This document shows, one piece after another, positions 25,856 through 32,243 of a stretch of DNA of 32,243 nt (positions within the stretch are counted from its first letter, which is position 1; each line of letters opens with the position of its first letter). Where the stretch lies: contig JAEUUV010000215.1 in assembly GCA_016787285.1 (NCBI GenBank), forward strand, positions 1 to 32,243, given 5' to 3'. Both the position numbers and the translations under genes were made by a program. Origin of the DNA: Saprospiraceae bacterium. GTDB taxonomy: Bacteria > Bacteroidota > Bacteroidia > Chitinophagales > Saprospiraceae. The notes below the pieces were generated by a model. It saw only the letters and a program-made list of their open reading frames with translations, did not search any database and was not told where the DNA came from.

Positions 25856-26590
25856 TCAAAAAAAATCACGCCGGATACCGGCTAAAAATTCATCTACGCT
25901 GTCTTGTGTTTCCCGGAGTAGTGTCTCCGGGTTGTGGTGCCGGATGGCAGTGCCGTAACGAATGACTACGTCGGTGTATTTTTTTCCAAAACATTGGATA
26001 AAGTGCGGCAAGAAGGTGTCGGCGCCGAGCCAGTAGTCCTGCGGGTTTCGGAAATCAATGGCTACCGGCACCACCGGTATTTCCTGTGCGGCTGCAATCG
26101 CAAAGGCTCCGGGCCGAAATGGAATGGACTGCGGCCGGTTGTGTGTGGTGCCTTCGGGGAACAAGATGACGGGAAACCCCTCCCGAATCTTGTCGCCGAT
26201 GGCGCTGCGCGTATGCTTCCGGCTCTGCGGGTCTTCGCGTTTGATGTACAGCACTCCCGTAAGCCGCGCTCCCGTACCAATGACGGGCCAGTTGGCTACC
26301 TCCGCTTTGGATACCGGGAAGCCCGGAACATCGCTGCTGATGACTGCCGGATCAATGTAGCTGCGGTGGTTGCACATGAGGATGCAGGGAAAATCGGGTG
26401 GAGTGCCCAGCACCGAGACGCGTACGCCCAGAGTCGGTAACAAGCAGTTGCGGGTCCATCGCCGGCGGATGTCGAGGAATCTCCGCATGTCCATGCCGTT
26501 CCAAAAGGCAAGCCAGCGCACCCATATAATCAGCACCACGACAAAACCGAGAAAAAAAAGCAGGCGAAACACGCCGCGCGCGTTTTTCAT
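25856..26590 (-). CDS. 1-acyl-sn-glycerol-3-phosphate acyltransferase (PlsC-type), second copy
   Basis: A 244-residue membrane-associated acyltransferase with an N-terminal hydrophobic helix (about residues 8-30). The catalytic NHRSYID holds the HX4D pair (His75, Asp80) and FPEGTT (144-149) is the acyl-acceptor phosphate-binding motif. It belongs to the PlsC/LPLAT family that makes phosphatidic acid or related lipids. Its ATG overlaps the stop of the upstream paralogue (ATGA), so the two are translationally coupled. The pair share the P-P-D-F-P-C-I and N-H-R-S-Y-x-D blocks, indicating an old tandem duplication. Confidence 0.9.
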   Translation of the reverse strand: MKNARGVFRLLFFLGFVVVLIIWVRWLAFWNGMDMRRFLDIRRRWTRNCLLPTLGVRVSVLGTPPDFPCILMCNHRSYIDPAVISSDVPGFPVSKAEVANWPVIGTGARLTGVLYIKREDPQSRKHTRSAIGDKIREGFPVILFPEGTTHNRPQSIPFRPGAFAIAAAQEIPVVPVAIDFRNPQDYWLGADTFLPHFIQCFGKKYTDVVIRYGTAIRHHNPETLLRETQDSVDEFLAGIRRDFF

Positions 26591-27345
26591 AGCACAAATT
26601 TTTGTTCGAAACGGGCTTTTGAGGCGGGCGCCTCTTCGAGTTTTGCTTCAATCCATTGACGCACTTCCTGCTCCAGCGCCTCGCTGTCGTCGTGTTGAAG
26701 CACCGGGCCGTAGCAGATGCGCACCCGAATTTCCGGCTCCTGAAAGCGCTGCCAGGCATGTCGGGAAAACGTCGTGTCCCCAATCCAGAAATCGCGCTCG
26801 TCTTCAAAACAAATGGCTACCGGAACTACGGGCAAGTCCCATTTGGCGGCAGCCTTGAAGCCGCCTTTTTTAAAAAGGAGCATACCCGGCAGCCCGGATG
26901 TGGTACCTTCCGGGAATAAAATGATCGAAAAACGGTCTAGCAGCAATACATCAGCCATTGCCTTCAGAATGGAAACCCGGCTGTTGCCGTGCTCGCGCCG
27001 CACATACAGGATACCCGCCCAACGGGCGCCTTTGCCGATCAGGGGCCAGTCGGCCAGTTCGGCCTTGGCTACAGGATAAGCAAACACATCGCGCAGCAGC
27101 AGAATGGGGTCGAGGTACGAGCGGTGGTTAGCCATGAAAATGCAGGGGAAATCGGGCGGGATGCCCTCCACAGTAGCCCGAACGCCTACACCGTGAAGTA
27201 GCCTTATGGCCCATTGCCGGCGCACGGCCATCACCCGTGCGGTGTCGGATTTTAACCAGACGCGCCGCCAGTACACTTCGGCGACGATACGCGCAGTGTA
27301 GACTATACAAAAAAGTAATCGGTAAACGACAAGAATGATTCGCAC
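26587..27345 (-). CDS. 1-acyl-sn-glycerol-3-phosphate acyltransferase (PlsC-type), first copy
   Basis: A 252-residue paralogue of the downstream gene. Motifs are NHRSYLD with His74 and Asp79, GKGARWAGILYVRRE, and FPEGTTSG (144-151). The N-terminus has one hydrophobic helix anchoring it to the inner membrane. Two neighbouring LPLAT enzymes may differ in acyl-chain or acceptor preference, for instance phospholipid versus ornithine/aminolipid synthesis, but the sequence does not decide this. It has a near-leaderless promoter (-7 at 27351-27358) that overlaps the terminator of the small lipoprotein gene. Confidence 0.9.
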   Translation of the reverse strand: MRIILVVYRLLFCIVYTARIVAEVYWRRVWLKSDTARVMAVRRQWAIRLLHGVGVRATVEGIPPDFPCIFMANHRSYLDPILLLRDVFAYPVAKAELADWPLIGKGARWAGILYVRREHGNSRVSILKAMADVLLLDRFSIILFPEGTTSGLPGMLLFKKGGFKAAAKWDLPVVPVAICFEDERDFWIGDTTFSRHAWQRFQEPEIRVRICYGPVLQHDDSEALEQEVRQWIEAKLEEAPASKARFEQKFVL

Positions 27346-27350
27346 AGGCG

Positions 27351-27358
27351 CAAATGTA
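27351..27358 (-). promoter_or_regulatory. -7 promoter element TACATTTG for the plsC pair
   Basis: The plus strand reads CAAATGTA, an exact -7 complement. The predicted transcript start is about 2 nt before the ATG at 27345, giving a nearly leaderless mRNA. The element directly follows the T-run of the hairpin at 27358-27387. Confidence 0.5.
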
Positions 27359-27387
27359 AAAAGGCGCAGAGCCTGTCCGCGCCTTTT
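27358..27387. terminator. Bidirectional-type terminator hairpin next to the plsC promoter
   Basis: AAAAGGCGC (27358-27366) pairs with GCGCCTTTT (27378-27386) across an 11-base loop. Read on the minus strand it is a GC stem followed by TTTTT, fitting termination of the small lipoprotein gene at 27462-27563. The T-run runs straight into the -7 element of the plsC pair. Confidence 0.65.
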
Positions 27388-27461
27388 TATGTCGGTTGTA
27401 TGGGAAACTGTCGCCGGGGCAGGACCGGAAGTTAAATTCTCTGGACCATGCCAGGCGTAAT

Positions 27462-27563
27462 TTACAGGTCGGTGCCCGGGCAGCCGTAACCGCGGTGGCA
27501 GGCTTCGAGGACAACAAAGGCTGCCAGAAGGGCAAGGGCGAGAAATTTTTTCCAGTTCTTCAT
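27462..27563 (-). CDS. Tiny lipoprotein (33 residues)
   Basis: A very short frame beginning MKNWKKFLALALLAAF, with a lysine-rich start, a hydrophobic core, a lipobox ending at Cys22 (VVLEAC), and an 11-residue mature tail HRGYGCPGTDL. The whole protein is essentially a lipoprotein signal plus a short Cys-containing tail. I have a sense of similar RGYGCP-tailed tiny proteins in other Bacteroidota, but could not check this. It lies on the same strand as the plsC pair and is followed by a hairpin terminator. Its function is unknown. Confidence 0.65.
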   Translation of the reverse strand: MKNWKKFLALALLAAFVVLEACHRGYGCPGTDL

Positions 27564-27879
27564 GCTTTAAAATTTGTCAGATTTCTAAATGCGCCGGAAG
27601 GCGGTGGCTGAAATTCGGGACTAAACGGAATTGCAACCGGCATATTGTCGCAAATGTTGTGCCACCGAAATTTTTGCGCAAAGGTATGTTCAAAAAACCA
27701 GGAACGCACCTCAAGTGTTCATGTCCGGGAAACAATTCTTGCATCATTGCAGTATCTTGGACTACATTCGCTCCCCCTAAACCAATGAAGAATCAGAAAA
27801 TACTTGTGAAGCATCATCCGACAGTGGGTCAGGCATCTTTTTTAATCCGTCATCCTGTGAACAAACTATTTCTAAAACC
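27564..27879. other. Intergenic region between the tiny lipoprotein and the HNH-AP2 gene
   Basis: A 316-bp divergent gap. The only supported signal is the -7 element CAAAGGTA (minus-strand TACCTTTG) at 27679-27686, which could start the tiny lipoprotein transcript with a leader of about 110 nt. A 74-codon plus-strand frame at 27659-27883 has no recognisable features and is not called. Confidence 0.5.
27679..27686 (-). promoter_or_regulatory. -7 promoter element TACCTTTG, minus strand
   Basis: An exact match to TAnnTTTG on the minus strand, about 116 bp upstream of the tiny lipoprotein ATG. No convincing -33 partner was seen. Confidence 0.4.
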
Positions 27880-28410
27880 GTGATTTACAAAGTTAAATTG
27901 AAAAATGCCGACGACACGGTCTTGCTGGACGACCATGTGTATGAATGGCTAACGGCCGACCCTTATCTGTCCAAAGTTGACCTGATTCACAACCTGCGCA
28001 AACACTCCAGCGGATGTGCAGTTTTCCAAAAAAACTGGAAAAAGGCAAACGGTACCTACAAAACCGAGACCATTTACCTGCACAAACTTATCGCGGAGAA
28101 GTTCTTGTCGGAACAAAAAAGCGGGGGCAACCAATTAGTCAGCGCTCGAAACAACGATAAACTGGATTGCCGTCTGGAAAATCTGTATTTCCGATCAAGG
28201 TCTGTAGCAAGCCGGTTGCGCAAAACGAGCAACAAAACCGGATACACCGGGGTATACCAGGAGAGCAACCGCTATCGGGCGGTCATTTCCATCAACGGCA
28301 AAGCCGTGCACCTCGGCATGTTCGATACTCGGGAAGAGGCGGCTCTGGCCTACAACCGGGCATCCAAAGAAATTTACCGGGACGATGCCAAGGTGAACAA
28401 AATCAAGTGA
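27880..28410 (+). CDS. HNH-like/AP2 domain protein
   Basis: A 176-residue protein from a GTG start. After an N-terminal segment (KVKLKNADDTVLLDDHVYEWL), residues about 60-115 resemble a degenerate HNH/homing-endonuclease region: IYLHKLIAEKFL, then NDKLDCRLENLYFRSRSVASR. Residues about 117-172 form an AP2/ERF-type DNA-binding domain: SNKTGYTGVYQESNRYRAVISINGKAVHLGMFDTREEAALAYNRASKEIY. This layout is known from HNH homing endonucleases; the last His/Asn of HNH is not clear here, so it may be a DNA-binding protein without nuclease activity. It is free-standing and not inside an intron or intein. It converges with miaE; stops are 2 bp apart. Confidence 0.75.
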   Translation: MIYKVKLKNADDTVLLDDHVYEWLTADPYLSKVDLIHNLRKHSSGCAVFQKNWKKANGTYKTETIYLHKLIAEKFLSEQKSGGNQLVSARNNDKLDCRLENLYFRSRSVASRLRKTSNKTGYTGVYQESNRYRAVISINGKAVHLGMFDTREEAALAYNRASKEIYRDDAKVNKIK

Positions 28411-28412
28411 TT

Positions 28413-29003
28413 TTAGTGCATCCGATCACTTCGGGCGGGCATATTTCCCATCACGGAGGCTTCGTAGCGCAGGTACTCCTGCCAGCGATTCCACGTCGCA
28501 TCCTTGCCGAAATAACGCTCTGCCAGGTCGAGAAACATCCGGTAATGCCCGGCTTCGGCTATCATGAATTTGTGGTACCAGCCCCGCAGATCTTCATCGG
28601 CGCAATGCAACGAGAGCAGCCTGAACCGTTCGCAGCTACGTGCTTCGATGAGCGCGCAGGTCAGCAGTCGTTCCAGCAGAGCCTCGTCGCGTGTGCCGCC
28701 CTTTTTTTGAAATTTCAGCAGTTCGTTCACATACTCGTCCTTGCGCTGACGACCGAGGCGAAGTGCGCGTTTTTTCAGTTCGACCAGCACCATGCGGAAG
28801 TGCCCCCATTCCTCGGTGACAATCGGCGCAAGTTCCTCCACCAATTCCTGCCTGTCGGGGAACGCCTGGATCAGGGAAATGCAGGCCGTAGCCGCTTTTT
28901 GCTCGCAGTAGGCGTGGTCGGTCAGGATTTCTTCCAGGTCCATTTCCGCCAGATTGGCCCATCGCGGATCGGTAGGGAGTTTCAGTCCAAGTGTGGTATT
29001 CAT
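28413..29003 (-). CDS. miaE: tRNA 2-methylthio-N6-isopentenyl adenosine(37) hydroxylase MiaE
   Basis: A 196-residue diiron oxygenase that hydroxylates the ms2i6A37 modification of tRNAs reading UNN codons. The N-terminal LGLKLPTDPRWANLAEMDLEEILTDHAYCEQKAA is strongly characteristic. The ferritin-like ligand motifs are visible: an EEWGHF segment (Glu64-65, His68), ALIEARSCERF (Glu120), and IAEAGHYRMF (Glu150, His153). The length is normal for the family. It is divergent from the RNA methyltransferase gene, with overlapping promoters between them, so two RNA-modification genes are controlled from one short region. Confidence 0.93.
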   Translation of the reverse strand: MNTTLGLKLPTDPRWANLAEMDLEEILTDHAYCEQKAATACISLIQAFPDRQELVEELAPIVTEEWGHFRMVLVELKKRALRLGRQRKDEYVNELLKFQKKGGTRDEALLERLLTCALIEARSCERFRLLSLHCADEDLRGWYHKFMIAEAGHYRMFLDLAERYFGKDATWNRWQEYLRYEASVMGNMPARSDRMH

Positions 29004-29016
29004 TTCATATGAGTGC

Positions 29017-29046
29017 TTGAGGGGGCAAAATTACGCGATACCTTTG
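29017..29046 (+). promoter_or_regulatory. Promoter of the RNA methyltransferase gene (TTG, 19 nt, TACCTTTG)
   Basis: TTG (29017-29019) lies 19 nt before an exact -7 element TACCTTTG (29039-29046). The transcript start is near 29050, about 29 nt before the gene. Confidence 0.65.
29026..29033 (-). promoter_or_regulatory. -7 promoter element TAATTTTG for miaE
   Basis: The plus strand reads CAAAATTA, an exact -7 complement. It lies between the -33 and -7 of the opposite-facing promoter at 29017-29046, so the two RNA polymerases would compete. Confidence 0.5.
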
Positions 29047-29078
29047 CGGCATTCATCATGTAGCCTTGTTCCTTTATT

Positions 29079-29618
29079 TTGGAAAAACTAAGTATGGACG
29101 CGCTGGGGCGTCTGAGCGCGGATGCATTTGCCGAAACGGATAAAATCCCGCTGGTACTGGTACTCGACAATGTGCGTTCGGGCCTGAACGTAGGTTCTGT
29201 GTTTCGTACTGCGGATGCTTTTGCCGTGCAACAAATCATTCTGTGTGGAATCACGGCGGCGCCACCGCACCGCGAAATTCTCAAAACTGCGCTTGGAAGC
29301 ACTGAAACTGTGGCATGGTCATCTGCCGAACATGCGGCAGACGCTATCGTGCAATTGAAAAACTCGGGCTACCGGGTATTCGCAGTGGAACAAACCACCC
29401 GAAAAATCTGGCTTCAGGATATTCAGCCCAAACCGGGGGAATGCTATGCCCTCGTTTTCGGAAACGAAGTGGACGGTGTGTCCGACGATGCCCTCCTTAC
29501 CTGCGACGGCGCCATCGAGATTCCGCAATTCGGTACCAAACACTCACTGAACATTGCCGTGGCTGCAGGCATCGTGGTGTGGGAATTTACCCGCATGTGG
29601 AAATTTCCCACTTCCTAA
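29079..29618 (+). CDS. TrmH-family (SpoU) RNA 2'-O-methyltransferase
   Basis: A 179-residue SPOUT-class methyltransferase. It starts at TTG with MEKLSMDALGRL, or at ATG 29094. Motif 1 is LDNVRSGLNVGSVFRTADAF, motif 2 is YALVFGNEVDGVS, and motif 3 is IPQFGTKHSLNIAVAAGIVVWEF, which together form the knotted S-adenosylmethionine site of the TrmH family. It lacks an N-terminal substrate-binding domain, like short TrmH/TrmL proteins that methylate tRNA; the exact target is not readable. It is expressed from a good promoter at 29017-29046. Confidence 0.92.
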   Translation: MEKLSMDALGRLSADAFAETDKIPLVLVLDNVRSGLNVGSVFRTADAFAVQQIILCGITAAPPHREILKTALGSTETVAWSSAEHAADAIVQLKNSGYRVFAVEQTTRKIWLQDIQPKPGECYALVFGNEVDGVSDDALLTCDGAIEIPQFGTKHSLNIAVAAGIVVWEFTRMWKFPTS

Positions 29619-29623
29619 TTTCA

Positions 29624-29656
29624 TTGTAGCAGTAATACGCCTGCTTTCTAACTTTG
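29624..29656 (+). promoter_or_regulatory. Promoter of the aspartokinase gene (TTG, 22 nt, TAACTTTG)
   Basis: TTG (29624-29626) and an exact -7 element TAACTTTG (29649-29656), 22 nt apart (one more than ideal). The transcript would begin near 29660, so the 5' leader consists almost entirely of octamer array C. Confidence 0.6.
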
Positions 29657-29667
29657 CGCCCCGTAAA

Positions 29668-29707
29668 AACCAGTCAACCAATCAACCAATCAACCAGTCA
29701 ACCACTT
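29668..29707. repeat. Octamer array C: AACCAGTC/AACCAATC units before aspartokinase
   Basis: Units AACCAGTC, AACCAATC, AACCAATC, AACCAGTC and a diverged AACCACTT, ending three bases before the aspartokinase ATG at 29711. The repeat family and orientation relative to the start codon are the same as in array A before the oxidoreductase gene, about 26 kb away. Confidence 0.95.
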
Positions 29708-29710
29708 GCC

Positions 29711-31018
29711 ATGAAAGTGTTCAAATTTGGCGGCGCCAGTATCAAGGATGCCGCAGCAGTCAAAAATGTCGCCTCTATCCTGGAGCGCTACCGTAGCGAG
29801 TCGCTCGTAGTGGTGGTGTCGGCAATGGGTAAAACCACCAATGCGCTGGAAGCCGTGGTGGCCGCCCATGCAAAGCAAAACGGCCAGGCGCAGGGGCTTA
29901 TTGAAGCGCTTAAAGATCAGCACTACGGGCTGATGCAGGAACTGTTCGACGCCGGCGACGAGGTTTTTGCTACCGTCAACGACACATTCGTAGAAGCCGA
30001 CTGGGTGCTGGAGGAAAAGCCCTCCGATAACTACGACTACATGTACGACCAGATCGTGTGCGTAGGCGAACTGGTTTCCTCTAAAATCGTGACGGCCTAC
30101 CTGAATAAAATCGGTTTGCGCACGCACTGGCTCGATGCCCGCGATGTAGTGGCTACCGATAACACCTACCGCGAGGGGTGGGTTAATTGGGAAAAAACCA
30201 AGCCCAATGCTTTGAAAACCGTTCAGCCGCTGCTGGATCAGGGCGGCTTTGTACTGACGCAGGGCTTTATCGGCTCCACGTCCGAGAATTTCACCACCAC
30301 GCTGGGTCGTGAAGGTTCGGATTACTCCGCCGCCATCTTTTCCTTTTGCCTCGACTCCGAAAGCATGACCATCTGGAAAGACGTGCCCGGCGTGCTCAAC
30401 GCCGACCCGCGTCTTTTCGAGAACACAATCAAACTCGACCGCCTCTCGTACCGCGAAGCTATCGAGATGACGTACTACGGCGCGCAGGTTATTCACCCCA
30501 AAACCATCAAGCCGCTGCAAAACAAGAGCATCCCGCTGTTTGTCAAATCCTTTCTGAATCCGGAAGCGCCGGGCACCGAAATCAGCAGCGATACCGAAGA
30601 CACTTACCCGCCCATTATCGTGGTGGAAAAAAACCAGACGTTGCTGCACATCATCACCAACGACTACTCCTTTGTGGCCGAACAGCACATTGCCCGCCTG
30701 TTTGCCGACCTGGCTGCGCTGCGTATTTTCGTAAACATGATGCAAAATACCGCCATCAGTTTTTCCATCTGCGTGCCCAACGTACCCGAGCGGATCGAAA
30801 AATTTATCAAGGGCATATCCGACGAGTTCCGGGTCAAGCGGGAGGACGGACTGGAACTCATCACGGTGCGCCACTACAACGAGGACACAGTCAACAACCT
30901 CAAAAAAGGCATGATTGTGTTGTTTGAGGAACGCATCCGAAACACGTTACAAATGGTGGTAAAAAATGTTCCTGCAATTGAGCGGCGGGCTGTGGAACTG
31001 GAGCGCGCCAAAGGATAA
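29711..31018 (+). CDS. Aspartokinase
   Basis: A 435-residue monofunctional aspartate kinase, first step of the lysine/threonine/methionine pathway (L-aspartate to 4-phospho-L-aspartate). It starts MKVFKFGGASIKDAAAVKNVA with the KFGGAS nucleotide-binding motif (5-10). The GREGSDYSAAIF segment and AIEMTYYGAQVIHPKTIKPL are strong family markers, and a C-terminal ACT-type regulatory region (FVAEQHIARLFADLAALRIFVNMMQNTAISFSI) follows. There is no fused homoserine dehydrogenase. An earlier in-frame TTG would only add translated octamer repeat, so 29711 was chosen. The isoform class (lysC or other) cannot be read from the sequence. Confidence 0.93.
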   Translation: MKVFKFGGASIKDAAAVKNVASILERYRSESLVVVVSAMGKTTNALEAVVAAHAKQNGQAQGLIEALKDQHYGLMQELFDAGDEVFATVNDTFVEADWVLEEKPSDNYDYMYDQIVCVGELVSSKIVTAYLNKIGLRTHWLDARDVVATDNTYREGWVNWEKTKPNALKTVQPLLDQGGFVLTQGFIGSTSENFTTTLGREGSDYSAAIFSFCLDSESMTIWKDVPGVLNADPRLFENTIKLDRLSYREAIEMTYYGAQVIHPKTIKPLQNKSIPLFVKSFLNPEAPGTEISSDTEDTYPPIIVVEKNQTLLHIITNDYSFVAEQHIARLFADLAALRIFVNMMQNTAISFSICVPNVPERIEKFIKGISDEFRVKREDGLELITVRHYNEDTVNNLKKGMIVLFEERIRNTLQMVVKNVPAIERRAVELERAKG

Positions 31019-31164
31019 GGGCTGTGGAAGGTTGAGAATATTTGACTGAACCGATTCAAGTGCAGGCACTTTGTCGAATACCAACAACCCTGTGGCATGG
31101 CGCCGTGTTCTTCGCACGCCCCAAGCCGGTATTCAACTTCGCACTTCTTATTTACTTCCTCCTG

Positions 31165-32243
31165 ATGTTGTTCAATTCTTTGAATTTCAAACTTCTGTTT
31201 GCAGCCTTCGCGCTAACCTTCACGGCCAATACTGTTTTTGCTCAAATTCCCCCGATGGGCGGACGCGGCAACATGGGCCAAAACGCCGCCCAGATGAACG
31301 TCGGGCGTTTCTACGGCAAAGTCATTGATGAGGCTACCGGCAAAGGCATCGGTTTTGCCTCCGTTCAACTGAGCGCCATGCGGTTCGACAGTGTCGCCAA
31401 ATCCATGCAGCCCAAGGTAATTGCCGGCCAATTGACCGAGGAAAACGGCGATTTCAGCCTGGAAAACCTGCCTGTCATGGGCCAGTTTACCCTTAAAATC
31501 AGTTACCTCGGCTATGCTAACCTGGAACAGAAAGTGTCCTTCGGCCCGCCTCCGGGTAGCGGTAACGGCGGCTTCAACCTGAATGCCGTGGACAAAGACC
31601 TGGGCAATATTGCACTGGAAGCAACGTCCCGGATGCTCAAGGAAGTGACGGTCACGGGAGAGGCGTCCACGGTCAGCCTTTCCCTGGATAAAAAAGTGTA
31701 CAAGGTGGACAAAGACGGTGTGGCTGCCGGTGGTACTGCCGAAGACGCCCTGAAAAATGTGCCTTCCGTGAACGTGGATATTGATGGCAATGTCACCATG
31801 CGCAATGCCGCCCCGCAGATTTTTGTGGATGGCCGTCCCACCACCCTCACCATGGATCAGATTCCGGCGGAATCCATTGACAACATTGAGGTGATCACCA
31901 ACCCTTCGGCCAAATACGACGCCTCCGGCGGCAATGCGGGTATCCTGAACATTGTGCTCAAAAAAGACCGGCGCGTGGGCTATAACGGCAATATCCGCGC
32001 CGGTATAGACTCGCGTGCCCGGGTCAATCTGGGCGCCGATTTGAATGCCCGTGAAGGCAAATTCAACGCGTTCCTCGGTGGCGGGCTGTTTATGCGCAAA
32101 ACCCTTGGCGACGGTCAAACCGACCGATACAATCTGTTCGGCAGCCCGCTGACCAATGTGTTTCAATCGTCCAGCACGACCAATACGCGCACATTTGCTT
32201 CGGTACGCGGCGGACTCGATTGGTTCATCAACAACCGCAACAC
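31165..32243 (+). CDS. Outer-membrane beta-barrel/TonB-receptor-like protein, N-terminal part (partial)
   Basis: The right edge cuts this gene; about 359 codons are open with no stop. A signal peptide (LLFAAFALTFTANTVFAQ, residues about 9-26) is followed by a Met/Gly-rich stretch. A carboxypeptidase-regulatory-like beta-sandwich comes next (about 45-135: FYGKVIDEATGKGIGFASVQL ... LTEENGDFSLENLPVMGQFTLKISYLGY). Then there is a plug-like region (KEVTVTGEASTVSLSLDKKVYKV ... NVPSVNVDIDGNVTMRNAAPQIFVDGRPTTL ... IDNIEVITNPSAKYDASGGNAGILNIVLKK). This is the layout of Bacteroidota outer-membrane beta-barrel (OMP_b-brl_3) TonB-dependent receptors. The ligand is unknown. It starts 147 bp after aspartokinase. 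Confidence 0.88.
   Translation, partial: MLFNSLNFKLLFAAFALTFTANTVFAQIPPMGGRGNMGQNAAQMNVGRFYGKVIDEATGKGIGFASVQLSAMRFDSVAKSMQPKVIAGQLTEENGDFSLENLPVMGQFTLKISYLGYANLEQKVSFGPPPGSGNGGFNLNAVDKDLGNIALEATSRMLKEVTVTGEASTVSLSLDKKVYKVDKDGVAAGGTAEDALKNVPSVNVDIDGNVTMRNAAPQIFVDGRPTTLTMDQIPAESIDNIEVITNPSAKYDASGGNAGILNIVLKKDRRVGYNGNIRAGIDSRARVNLGADLNAREGKFNAFLGGGLFMRKTLGDGQTDRYNLFGSPLTNVFQSSSTTNTRTFASVRGGLDWFINNRN

Noticed and set aside
27659-27883. 74-codon plus-strand frame before the HNH-AP2 gene
   Set aside because: No family resemblance and it overlaps the GTG start of a supported gene in another frame.
29690-30874. Minus-strand frame of 394 codons opposite aspartokinase
   Set aside because: Antisense shadow; no recognisable motifs, and aspartokinase is unambiguous.

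Overview
The window looks like a chromosomal segment from a Bacteroidota bacterium, most likely a Saprospiria-like lineage. This is inferred from gene families and promoter style; no rRNA is present. Supporting features are repeated matches to the Bacteroidota -7 promoter element TAnnTTTG just upstream of genes, few Shine-Dalgarno sites, Bacteroidota-type lipoproteins and outer-membrane proteins (including an OMP/TonB-receptor-like gene at the right edge), and several small families I know mainly from this phylum. GC content is moderate. I see no phage, integrase, transposase or CRISPR array; it reads as ordinary chromosome with a few unusual islands.

Layout. 1-5161: the tail of an MmcQ/YjbR gene; a two-gene minus-strand unit (small conserved protein, then a His-rich membrane protein of the NicO/RcnA/SafE type); a Na+/Ca2+ antiporter; then a minus-strand unit of glycosyltransferase, aldo/keto reductase and FAD-dependent oxidoreductase. 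That unit is interrupted by two inverted arrays of an 8-bp repeat and carries a 7-bp tandem repeat inside the oxidoreductase gene. 5255-6729: a LuxC-like acyl-CoA reductase and an ArsR-type regulator. 7097-18111: a large plus-strand short-chain carboxylate block made of an MFS carboxylate-type transporter, a tiny membrane protein, an outer-membrane porin, a second tiny membrane protein, an SLC5-STAC-histidine kinase hybrid resembling CrbS/CbrA, a receiver-only response regulator, propionyl-CoA synthetase and acetyl-CoA synthetase. The likely logic is outer- and inner-membrane uptake, sensing, and activation of acetate or propionate.

18127-21590: a minus-strand copper-type operon with a Cys-motif membrane protein, a CDICGC outer-membrane barrel, an MbnP-like lipoprotein and an MbnH-like di-heme peroxidase. 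It converges on acs and diverges from katG (21881-24118). 24342-27563, minus strand: a secreted beta-propeller protein, a DUF1801-type protein, tRNA-Arg(CCG) with its own promoter and terminator, two overlapping PlsC-type acyltransferases, and a 33-residue lipoprotein. 27880-32243: an HNH-AP2 protein, MiaE, a TrmH-family rRNA/tRNA methyltransferase, aspartokinase (whose leader is built from the same 8-bp repeat), and the start of an outer-membrane beta-barrel/TonB-receptor-like protein.

The most interesting signals are: (1) the dispersed AACCAGTC octamer arrays placed directly before start codons, one pair of which is self-complementary; (2) the CrbS-like sensor-transporter paired with a receiver that has no output domain, inside a complete acetate/propionate module; (3) the four-gene MbnH/MbnP operon; and (4) matched AT-rich palindromic promoters before the MFS and prpE genes.
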